DNA from: Prorocentrum cordatum
Lineage: Eukaryota; Sar; Dinophyceae; Prorocentrales; Prorocentraceae
Direction: 5' to 3'
DNA length: 64,000 nt
Assembly (NCBI GenBank): GCA_963575745.1
Contig: CAUYUJ010017884.1
Span: 111,752-175,751 of the forward strand
The translations under genes and the position numbers were made by a program. How positions within the stretch are numbered: the stretch's first letter is position 1; each line of letters opens with the position of its first letter. Below are positions 30,116-39,745 of the stretch, piece by piece. The notes below the pieces were generated by a model. The model saw nothing but the letters and a program-made list of their open reading frames with translations. It did no database searches and was not told the origin of the DNA.

Positions 30116-30124
30116 CATCGACCA

Positions 30125-31460
30125 AGAGGGAGCCTCGTCTGTGAGTGAATTGCGAGGAAGTCTCAGGCGGGAGCCCTTTCCCTATGGGTCCCGCACCTCA
30201 TGCTATTACTCCGAGCGGGTCATTGGACCCTTGAAGTTGTCATCACTTTTCAGCTTCTCTGGATTGAATATGGGGGAAATGATAGGCGGGAGCTTCGTCT
30301 GTGAGTAGGTAGCGCGGAAGTGTCAGGCGGGAGCCCCCTGCCTATGGGTCCCGCACCTCATGTCGGTAATCCGAGCGGGTCATCGGAACCTTTGTAACTG
30401 TCGTCACTTTTCGGCTGCCCTTGCTTGAATCTGGAGGATGTCACAGGCGAGCTTCGTCTGAGTGAATTGCGAGGAAGTCTCAGGCAGCAACCCCCTGCCT
30501 ATGGGTCCCACACCTAATGTTTTTAATCAGAGCGGGTCATCGGACCCTTGTAATTGTCGTCACCTTTCGGGTCCCCTGGGAAATATGGAGGAAGTCTCGC
30601 GCGGGAGCTTCGTCTGTGAGTGAATTGCGAGGGAGTCTCAGGCGGAAGCCCCCTGCCTATGGGTCCCGCACCTCATGTTTGCAGTCCGAGCGGGCCAACG
30701 GAACCTTGTAATTGTCGTCACTTTTCGGCTCCCTTTGATTGAATATGGAGAAAATCTCAGGCGGGAGCTTCGTCTGCGAGAGAATTGCGAGGAAGTGCCA
30801 GGTGGGAGCACTTCCCCCATTGGGTTCGCATTTGATGCTCTTAATCCGAGCGGGTCATCGGAACCTTGTAAGTGTCGTCGCTTTTCGGCTCTTCTGGGTC
30901 GAATATGGAGGAAGTCTCGCGCGGGAGCTTCGTCTGTGAGTGAATTGCGAGGAAGTCTCAGGCGAGAACCCCCTCCTTATGGGGTCCGCGCTTCATGTTG
31001 GTAATCTGAGCGTGTTGTAGAAAACCTGTAGCTGTCTTCACTTCTCGGCTCCTGTAGATTGAATCAGGAGGAAGTCTCAGGCGGCAGCTTCGTCCGTGAG
31101 TGAATTGCGATGGCGTCTGAGACGAGAGCCCGCTCCTTATTGGGTCCGCATTTCATGTCGGTAATCCGAGCGGGTCATCGGAAACCTGTAGATGTCGCCA
31201 CTGTTCGGCTCTTCTGGACTGAATGTGGAAGAAGTCTCACGCGTGGGCTTCGTCTGTGAGTGGGTAGCGCGGAAGTGTCAGGCGGGAGCCCCCTCCCTAT
31301 GGGGTCTGCACTTCATGTTGGTAATCCGAGCGGGTCATCCGCAAACTCCGCCAGGCCCCAAAGGGGCACACCACGAGGTGTTCCTCGCGCGTTTGTCAGT
31401 GAGTCGGAAGGCAGTCTTAGGCGGGAGCCCCCTCCCTATGGGCCCCCATTTTAATACACG
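30125..31460 (+). repeat. Tandem satellite, period about 155-163 bp, about nine copies
   Basis: The marker agcttcgtctgtgagtgaat recurs at about 30131, 30291, 30451, 30607, 30766, 30926, 31086, 31247 and, degraded, 31395. Shared blocks are gtctcaggcgggagccccct, ctatgggtcccgcacctcat and ccgagcgggtcatcgg. Copies are 80-95% alike by eye. Confidence 0.85.
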
Positions 31461-31484
31461 GCATAACATATCATTTATCATCAG

Positions 31485-31600
31485 CAGACAGCGTCAGAGC
31501 AGGAGACAACAGCAGAGACCGGTAGAGAGCAGCAGGGACCAGCGGAGGCCCGCAGAGAACAGCAGAGACCAGCTGAGGCCGTGCATGAGGAGAACAGGCG
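31485..31600 (+). repeat. Minisatellite of cagcagagaccag-like units
   Basis: Irregular 12-25-bp units containing agcagrgacc. 31601-32008 is purine-rich low complexity without a gene. Confidence 0.6.
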
Positions 31601-32009
31601 GGATGGAGATGAGGGGTGGGGAGAAGGAGGAGGAGGAGGAACAGGACGAAGAGGAATAGGAGCAATTGAACAAGGAAGGCGAGCAGGAGGATGAGACGGA
31701 GGACAAGGGAGACACGGAGGATGAGGAGGAGGCGCAACAGAGGGCGAGACGGGTGTGGCTTCGGCCAGGGCAAAGAGGAAAGAGCGAGGGGCAATCTGAA
31801 TATAGTCTCATGCGGGGTCCTACCGTCGGAGTAGTTGTGGGGTTGATTCGGGCTGTCTTGGAGGGTTCCAGTGGGGTCTGGGCAAAAGGCCGTCCTCTCA
31901 TAACTGGTCTGGGGGGGGTTCGAAATTCGTCTGGGAGGGCTGTGACCCCCGCCCTTCTATTATAACATTTGGTATGTTTTTCGAGCTCCTGTCGGCATCC
32001 GTTTTCGAA

Positions 32010-32213
32010 GGAGGAGAAGGCCGAGGAGGAGGAGGAGGAGGAGGAGGAGGAGGAGGTGGAGGAGGCGGAGGAGGCGGAGGAGGCGGAGGAGGAGGAGGAA
32101 GAGGATGAGGAGGGGGAGAGGGAGGAGGGGGAGGGGGAGAGGGAGGGGGAGGAGCAGGAGGAGGAGGAGGAGGAGGAGGAGGAGGAGGAGGAGGAGGAGG
32201 AGAAGGAGGACTA
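32010..32213. repeat. (GAG)n microsatellite
   Basis: About 200 bp of GAG/GGA/GCG triplets adjoining family L copy 2, mirroring the arrangement at 26166-26618. Confidence 0.9.
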
Positions 32214-32215
32214 GT

Positions 32216-32475
32216 GTAAACCCAAGGGTCATCAACGATGTTGGAATGAACCCTCCGTCCAAGCTCCATCTTCATAGGCCCCTACAGCGTTTCATTTCCA
32301 GTGAGGGATCTGCCTCGTTGGAAGACAACCGTTTGAAGACCTTGAAGCATGCCAAAGCATTGTTCTCGGGATTTCCACGCCACGGATCAACCTGACTGCT
32401 GCGTTCTGACGATCTGGAATCGTGCCAGAACGCCGTTTGTGGGACTTCAACTCCGCGAATCAACATAAGTGTTGC
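32216..32475 (-). repeat. Family L module, copy 2 (inverted)
   Basis: Inverse of 26190-26465 over ctagtgtaaacccaagggtc, a catcaacgatgttggaatga block and gaagaccttgaagcatgcc. Confidence 0.7.
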
Positions 32476-32479
32476 GCCC

Positions 32480-33145
32480 GCATAACCTTGAATCTTTCCA
32501 ACGCACAATGTCTGGTAAGATGATGGCGGGAGTCCGTGAAACTCTTGCAACATTTGTGAAAACGAATGTGCGCGGTGCGAAGGCGAGAGCTACATTTTGA
32601 AATCCATCCGCCCTCAATCCGTGACACTCTTGCAAATGTTGGAAAAGAATGTGCGCGGCGGTAGGGCGATTGCCACATGTTGAAAGCCACTAGCCCTCAA
32701 TCCGTTAAACTCTTGCATTATGTATAAACGAATTTGCGCGGCGCTAAAGCGAGAGCCACATGTTGAAAAGGAACCGCCTTCAATCCGTGAAACTCTTGCA
32801 ATTTTGTAAAACGAGTTTGCGCGGCGCTAATGCGAAAACCACATTTTGAAAACCACCCTCCCTCTATCCGTGAAGCTCTTGCAGTTTTTAGAACGAATGT
32901 TCGCGGCGCTAAGACGAGAGCCACATTTTGAAAACCACTCACCCTCAACCCGTGACACTCTTGCAAATGTTGGAAACGAATGTCCGCGGCGCGAAGGCGA
33001 GAGCAACATTTTGAAAAACCACCCGCCCTCAATCCGTGAAACTCTTGCGAATTTTGAAATCGAGTGTGCGCGGCGCTCAGGCGATTGCCACATTTTGACC
33101 CCCCCCGCCCTTCACCTGTGAAGCTGCTGTCAAGTTTTGTCATAC
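32480..33145 (-). repeat. Family M tandem array, about 83-bp units, eight copies
   Basis: The marker atccgtgaaactcttgca recurs at about 32527, 32619, 32700, 32782, 32865, 32948, 33032 and 33115. It is the inverse of the array at 25828-26165, and the neighbouring L module and microsatellite are also inverted. Confidence 0.8.
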
Positions 33146-33225
33146 GTGGTGAGGAAGTCTCAAGCGAAACGCCCGGCCCGCCCTAAAAACTGGCCTCGGG
33201 GTGCGACAGTAAGGAGAAGGAAAGG

Positions 33226-33327
33226 AGGAGGAGGGGGATGAGTAGGAGGAGGAGGAGGAAGAGGAGGAGGAGGAGGAGGATGATGATGATGAGGAGGAGG
33301 AGGAGGAGGAGGAGGAGGAGGAGGATC
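33226..33327. repeat. (GGA)n microsatellite with GATGAT core
   Basis: About 100 bp. The next 470 bp (33328-33800) is ggcccttctgggg-type G/C-rich sequence without a gene. Confidence 0.85.
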
Positions 33328-33807
33328 AATGCTGTCTGGGGGCTCGGGGCCCTCGTGGGCCTTCTTGGGACCGCCCTCGAGCACTCTTCGGCGGCCTCGG
33401 GGCCCTTCTGGGGTGTGTCTTGGGCGCTTTTGGGCCCTCTGTGGTCCCCCGAGGCTGGCCACTCCAGTCGAAGTCCTTCGCACTGTGGGTGTCCTCCCTC
33501 TTCTTCCTCCCTCCGCTGCCGCGCTATTCCCTTGTCTCCCCCTCTTGCCGCTGGACAATTGCTTCCTGCCACCGCCTGGGCCATTAACGCGCGCGTGCGG
33601 ATTGCCTACGCTGCCCTGCTGTCTTGGGCCGCATTGAGCCTCTCCAGGTGCTCTCTTGCATTGAATTCGGGCCTTCTTGCGCCGATAGTGGACTATCTTC
33701 AGCTCACTCGGGGCTTTTTCGGTCCCTCTTCGGGCGATTCTACGGCTCTCTTGGGCCAGCATTCGCGTTGTGACGTTCGTGAAGACGAACATATTCAAGT
33801 GATAGGG

Positions 33808-34190
33808 TGAGGGGGGTCCTGAGAGGGTTCTGGCAGGTTCCAGAGGGTGCTGAGAGGCTCCTGAGCGTCCTGATATGGTCCCGAGAGGGTGCTGAAAGGG
33901 TGGAGGTTACAGAGCTGAGATGCTATTTGAAACGGGCTCCTCAGAGGTTCCCGAAGTGGTCCCGAGGGTCCTGAGGCGCTTCTGAGGGGCTCCCGAGAGG
34001 ATTCCGAGAGGGTCCTGCGAGGCTCCTGAGAGTCCCTCGGAAGGCTTCTGAGAGGCTGCCGAGAGGCTCCTGAGAGGATCTTGAGAGGCTGCTGATAGAC
34101 TGCTGAGAGGCTCCTGCGATGCTCCTGGGAGGGTCCTGACAGGCTGCTGAGAGGCTGCTGAGAGGCTCCTGCGATGCTCCTGATTTTGAA
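33808..34190 (+). repeat. Minisatellite of gaggctcctga-like 10-12-bp units
   Basis: Irregular units such as gagaggctgctgagaggctc repeat throughout. Confidence 0.75.
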
Positions 34191-34309
34191 TCATTTGTTC
34201 CCAACCATCCTGTGGTGTTGGGCCCTCGTTTTGAAAAGAGACAGCGCTCCGCGTTCCTTCCTTCCTCGTGTCATCCTCCTCCTCCCCCTCCTCCTCCCCC
34301 TCCTCCCGC

Positions 34310-35045
34310 CTCCGCAGTTCGCATGCGTCTCCCCCACCCAGTACAGCGTTTTGTGGACCGCATGCTGTTCCCCCGCCCAATATAGCGTTTCGTGGCCCCG
34401 TAGGGAGCTCCACCGAAGGTCCCAGTTGCGAAATCCGCACATGCGGTTCCCCCGCCCAGTACAACGTTTCGTGGCCCCAGAGGGAGCTCCACCGAAGGTC
34501 CCAGTTGCGCAGTCCGCATGCGGTTCCCCCACCCAGTACAGCATTTCGTGGCCCGCTCCACTGAAGGTCCCAGAGGCGCAGTCCGCATCCGGTTCCCCCA
34601 CCCGGTACAGCGTGTCGTGACCCAAGAGGGAGCTCCACCGAAGGTCCCAATGGCGCAGTCCGCATGCGGTTCCCCCACCCAGTACAGCATTTCGTGGCCC
34701 CGTAGGGAGCTCCACCGAAGGTGCCAGTTGCGCAGTCCGCACATGCGGTTCCCCCACGCAGTACAGCGTTTCGTGGCAGCAGACGGAACTCCACCAACCG
34801 TCTCAGTGGCGCAGCCAGCATGCGGTTCCCCCGCCCAGTACAGCGTTTCGTGGCCCCAGAGGAGGCTCCAGGAGGCTTCACCGAAGCTGCCAGTTGTGCA
34901 GTCCGCATGCGGTTCCCCCGCCCAGTACAGCGTTTCGTGGCCCGAGAGGGAGCTCCACTAAAGGTCCCACTGACGCAGTCCGCATGCGGTTCCCCCGCCC
35001 AGTATAGCGTTTCGTGGCCCCAGTGGGAGCTCCACGGAAGACGAT
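34310..35045 (+). repeat. Tandem repeat, period about 77 bp, about ten copies
   Basis: Marker cagtacagcgtttcgtggcc with ttcccccgc before it and gagggagctccaccgaaggt after it; copies near 34339, 34378, 34460, 34536, 34602, 34681, 34760, 34838, 34925 and 35000. Long frames on both strands arise from the repeat. Confidence 0.85.
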
Positions 35046-35325
35046 ACCCACAATTGCGGTACTCATTATTACATATGGTTGGGTTTTTCGCCAGGCTAAT
35101 CTTATATATGCTTCTGATGTGTGGAAATCGTGAACTTGCTTTTTAAGCATGTTGCTTTTTAAGCATGTGTGTCACATGTATTCAGCATAGCACTTGTTTC
35201 ACACGCATTCAGCATAGCATTTGAGGATTGATGTTGGCAGGGCTGCCCAAGAGGCATCGTATTCGGTCAACATGTACCTGGCGCGACCCCAAACAAGGGA
35301 AAGCTTCCCAAGTAAGTAGCTAAGC

Positions 35326-35615
35326 AAGGAAGGCATTGCTTTGTATTGCACTTGCTTGGAATTGCTTGCCCTGCTTGCCTTGCTTTGAGTTGCTCTGCGT
35401 TGCTTTGTATTACTTGCATTGCATGCATGGCATCGCTTGGCATTGCTTGGCATCGCTTGGCATCGCCTGGCATTGCATGCATTGCGTACTGCCTTGCATT
35501 GCATGGCATCGCTTGGCATTGCTTGGCATTTCGTTGCACTGCTTGGTTTTGCTTTGTATTGCTTGGCGTATTTCGTTGCATTGCTTGACATTGCCTGGCA
35601 TTGCGTTGGACATCG
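35326..35615 (+). repeat. Minisatellite of cattgcttgg-like units
   Basis: Irregular 10-12-bp units such as gcatcgcttggcattgcttg. A related aaggaacc-rich stretch follows at 35640-35870. Confidence 0.8.
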
Positions 35616-35870
35616 GGAAATCCCTTTTCAAAAGCTGAAAAGCATACACGGAACAAGACTCAGGAACCCTGCGAACCAGAGGAACCCGAGCCAAGCGGGC
35701 CTTGCAAAAACAGCAAGGAACCAAGGCCGAAGAACCTGGGAAACCCAGGCAAGGCTGGCCGGCGCAAGCCCCTCTAAGCAAACAGGACCGAGGAACCCCG
35801 GGGAACGCCCTTTGTAAGGAAACAGGACCGAGGAGCACCGGGGAACCCCGGCAGGTAAGACCCGATTTGG

Positions 35871-37140
35871 GGAAAACAGGTGAGCGACGGAAAAAAAAGC
35901 AGGTTCCATTTCGCCGACATTGGCGCAAGTTGCCCGCGTAAGGTCGTGCGTAAGTGCCCTCGTCTCCAGTGTAGCGCGCCGCGCTGGCGGCCCGCGTGAG
36001 CAGCCGCATAAAGGTCGCTATGCCATGTCGCGTAAAATCGGATTCTTTGCGTCGCTCAGGTGGCGGCAGGGTGCCAGTGGTGCCAGCAGCGCGACCGCAG
36101 CTGCCAGGACCCCCCGGATATTTCCAGGGGAATTTTGTTTTAACGCTCGTAGAACCTTGAGCGAACGCTGTCAGGGAATACGTCCATCTCGTCGGGCACT
36201 GAACTCGACAAAAGCCCAATCGGCAAATGCTGGGACCTCACGTGCTCTCATTCACGAACCGCCCTCCTCGCGTTGCTTTGCGGAAGGGGGGGAGTCTCGC
36301 GACGTGGGTTCTTCCTTCTTGAGGGGGAAGGGCCCCCTCAGTCGCCACCTGGCGAGGACATCAGCGTGCCCCTCCCTGCAAGACGAATCGAGTCACTCCG
36401 AAGAGGGCCCAAGACGTTCAGACAAGGCCTTGGCATCGCTCGGACGTGTGCATTTTTTCCCGGCGAGAACCATCGAGGACCATCCTGGACCATCGAGCAA
36501 AAAATACACGCACGACGCCAACAAATGCACGGGAAATGGACGTCCGAGCGACGGCAGGAGGCCCGACAGACACGACAGCACGCGACACGGCGAGATAAAG
36601 AAGCCTGGCTCGGCGCGCCAAGGCCGCCTCCGAGTTGGCCCCAGACGGCCCCCGCGACTCCCCAAGAGGGCCCCCGAGCGGCCAAATCCCTCAAGCGAGA
36701 ACGGGTGATTTTTGCCCTCTCACCTTCTCGCCCCAGAAGGCCCCTTCGAGGCCTCACCAAGTACCTTCAAGAGGGCCCTCCGAGATCTCCGAAGCGGGCC
36801 CAGCAGGGGCCCAAGACGACCCCAGAAGCGCCTAGGACGGCCGCCAGAGATGCTCCAAACCTCGAAGGGGAGGCCAACAGTGCCAGCATCCTTGTCAACA
36901 AAACGGCCCCCAGTGAGCGAGCCCGAGAGGCCCCCAACAGGGCCCGAAGAGCCCTCCAAGAGGCTCTCCAGAAGTCCCCAATGGGTCCTCAAGGGGCCCC
37001 AGACGAGGGCGGCTGGTCTTGGGAAGTGAGCCCCAAGGGAACCTAGAGACAAAGCGGAGATCAGCGACCTCGCCCAAAGCTGCATCGGCATCTCAGAGGT
37101 GAAGATCCGTGATTCATGATTGTTTAGAGAACATCGGCTT
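35871..37140. other. GC-rich interval without a supported gene
   Basis: Several frames stay open for 200-260 codons, but on both strands and with Pro/Arg/Ala bias and no recognised motif. 36620-37030 is a degenerate gcccccgagagg-type repeat similar, inverted, to 63380-63990. Confidence 0.4.
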
Positions 37141-37175
37141 GCGATAAAGGTTGTCGGGGGACCCGCTTCTACAGG

Positions 37176-37312
37176 CCAGCCACAACTGGGGGAGCTGTGG
37201 TCCTTACCCCCCTGGGGGACCCATCGATTTCGACACCCCTCTCGAGGGATCGTCGATGCGACGGGTTCCCCCATGGGGGGGAAAGGACCACAGCTCCCCC
37301 AGTTGTGGCTGG
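37176..37312. mobile_element. Family P hairpin element
   Basis: Left ccagccacaactgggggagc then tgtggtcctt; right inverted ccagttg-type end gives the same ccagccacaactgggggagc. The arms extend about 55 bp with few mismatches around the short centre acccctctcgagggat. Total 137 bp. No second copy in the window and no target duplication. Confidence 0.75.
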
Positions 37313-37406
37313 TCGGGACAGGGAAGTAGGGAGATGGACACGCTGGGCCGCGAGACAACCCACGCCCAGAGGGCTGGTGGGACCATGGGTCGAGCAGAGG
37401 CGAGGC

Positions 37407-37560
37407 GTCCTGGCTCGCCTGCAGTCCTGCCAAACAGTGTTCCAAGAAGCGTCTGTGGTTTCCTCGAACTGTGCTTAGAACATTTCTGGTTGATGTTGTC
37501 TTGGTTTAGCACCTCGGGTTTATGTTCTAAGAACAGTGTTCTTGTTCTTAGAACACTTGC
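37407..37560 (+). repeat. Family I left-end copy
   Basis: tcctggctcgcctgcagtcc, then ttctaagaacagtgttcttg, matching 7497-7650. The right terminus is absent. 37561-38185 has no supported gene. Confidence 0.6.
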
Positions 37561-38187
37561 GTTGGCCGATCTCGGGCAATCTTGGGTGCATGATGGAGGC
37601 ATCTCGGGGCTACCGTTGGCCTTGTCGAGCCGTTTTGGGCGCGCCTTGCCTTACTGGAAGCAAGGAGCGCTGCAGACAGGCGGTGTTGGAATCCGCGGAA
37701 CGCTGTTCGGTGGTTTGGACATCGTCTGGCCATTTTTGCGGCCACATCGTGCAATCTTGCAGGCCATCCAGGGCAGCTCGATCAGCTTGGGTGATCTCAG
37801 GGCATCTTGAGACATTTTCGAGTCTTCTGGAAGCATCTTGGAGCCATCCATTGCTGCCTTGGCGACGTCGCGGGCCGTGAAGCTGCCGATGTGCAATTTT
37901 TTCTGGTCTCAAGCGATTCCTGGAGAAAGCCTGAGGTTGATGGCACTCGGTAATTCACATTTGGGTGAAGCATCGTTCTGGGCCCTGGGGGGTCCTAATT
38001 CCATGGCTGCATATTCATGGCGCAGAAGAGCTCAATCCACTGCCTGCGCTCAGGGTCTCGTTGCTCGTTGCTTCTCTGGAAAGAGTCGGTCTTGACTCGG
38101 GTCCCATCTGCAGTCCGTCTCACGACAGCGGCGGTGCGCGAGGGCACGCGAGCCCGGGCGCGCGAGGCGCGGCGAGTGGACCCCAAT

Positions 38188-38262
38188 CTTCCTCCTCCTC
38201 CTCCTCCTCCTCCTCCTCCTCCTCCTCCTCCTACTCCTACTCCTATCCTTATTCCTTATTAG
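38188..38262. repeat. (CCT)n with (CTACTC) extension
   Basis: Short microsatellite that changes from CTC triplets to ctactcctactc. Confidence 0.85.
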
Positions 38263-38281
38263 AATATACTCCTACTCCCCC

Positions 38282-38548
38282 CTGTCAGACAGTCGGGCTT
38301 CCTCCGGCCACCTCTGGCTTCCTGCGGTGTACCGGGCCATTCTCGACTCGTCTGGCAATGCGTGCGCGGCATTCAACACGCGCTCGCCAGTTCCCGTCGG
38401 CAACCGCCATCGCGGCCGCATCAGCTGTACCAAACCGGCTGGCCGGTGTGACTTCGGCCCCCGTTGTGCCAGCTTTGCTTCTTATGTTGTGGGAGGGCGG
38501 GTGGGACTGGGCATGCCATGCTTGACTCGCTCGAGCTGGCTAGCTTGA
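38282..38548 (+). repeat. 267-bp segmental duplicate, copy 1
   Basis: Nearly identical to 39096-39364 (tcgggcttcctccggccacc to gagctggctagcttga). A one-base difference near 38460/39271 shifts the reading frame between copies, arguing against conserved coding in both. Confidence 0.85.
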
Positions 38549-38699
38549 TTAGAATATACTCCTACTCCCCCCTCAGGCCGGCAGATAGGGGCCGCATCCG
38601 GGTGGTCCCATCCTAACCTGTAAAAAACAATACAAAATCAACATTTTTCTTATTTTTTCCTCTCGACATGGACGTCCTGTCGTCCACGGCGATAATCCA

Positions 38700-38822
38700 T
38701 TGCAAAAAATACCACAAAGAGCACACGCGCGCGTTCATGTCAGAATCCTACCGAACACCGTGTGTTTGCAAGCATTTCAACATAAAAACATCAAAAACCC
38801 AATGCTTTTTTCACAAAAATTG
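38700..38822 (+). repeat. 122-bp segmental duplicate, copy 1
   Basis: gcaaaaaataccacaaagag to caaaaacccaatgctttt, nearly identical to 38962-39083. AT-richer than its surroundings. Confidence 0.85.
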
Positions 38823-38961
38823 TACAAATTTCCCGCCCGGGCTCTCTTGCTGAAATCATAGGAAAACCATAGGAATCTTAAGAATTCTGTCAAATCCAGC
38901 GATTTCACGTCATCGCGCGGTGCACTCGCGATGCTCTGTCATGCACCCAGGCCGCGAATCC

Positions 38962-39083
38962 TGTGCAAAAAATACCACAAAGAGCACACTCGCGCGTTCA
39001 TGTCAGAATCCTACCGAACACCGTGTGTTTGCAAGCATTTCAACATAAAAACATCAAAAACCCAATGCTTTTTCACAAAAATG
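38962..39083 (+). repeat. 122-bp segmental duplicate, copy 2
   Basis: Second copy of 38700-38822. It lies immediately before copy 2 of the 267-bp duplicate, so the order is long, short, short, long. Confidence 0.85.
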
Positions 39084-39095
39084 CTTTGGGGTGTC

Positions 39096-39364
39096 CTGTC
39101 AGACCGTCGGGCTTCCTCCGGCCACCTCTGGCTTCCTGCGGTGTACCGGGCCATTCTCGACTCGTCTGGCAATGCGTGCGCGGCATTCAACACGCGCTCG
39201 CCAGTTCCCGTCGGCAACCGCCATCGCGGCCGCATCAGCTGTACCAAACCGGCTGGCCGGTGTGACTTCGGCCCCCAGTTGTGCCAGCTTTGCTTCTTAT
39301 GTTGTGGGAGGGCGGGTGGGACTGGGCATGCCATGCTTGACTCGCTCGAGCTGGCTAGCTTGAC
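39096..39364 (+). repeat. 267-bp segmental duplicate, copy 2
   Basis: See 38282-38548. Confidence 0.85.
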
Positions 39365-39562
39365 TCCTACTCCTACTCCTACTCCTACTCCTACTCCTAC
39401 TACTCCTACTCCTACTACTCCTACTCCTACTCCTACTCCTACTCCTACTCCTACTCCTACTCCTACTCCTACTCCTACTCCTACTCCTCCCCCCCCCCTC
39501 CTCCTCCTCCTCCTCCTCCTCTCCTCCTCATCCTCCTCCTCCTCCTCCTCCTCCACCTCCCC
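39362..39562. repeat. (CTCCTA)n hexanucleotide tract then (CCT)n
   Basis: About 125 bp of tactcc units followed by CTC triplets. It begins exactly at the end of the 267-bp duplicate. Confidence 0.9.
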
Positions 39563-39745
39563 TCGTTTTCCTGGCAATTGGGATGTGGTGAGTGGGTTGG
39601 GATGGGTGGGATGAGTCGAGGGAACGCTAACATGGATTAAGGCGCGCGGATTAGCGACGGGCCACGCTTCCATACAGCCTCGGCGCGCGCTGTCGCCACA
39701 GGAGGCGGCATCGGCATCGCGTGTCGAGGTTACTTTCTCCGCTCC

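Noticed and set aside
36000-37046. Long plus-strand frames as a Pro/Arg-rich protein
   Set aside because: Overlapping frames of similar length on both strands and degenerate repeat content; no recognised motif.
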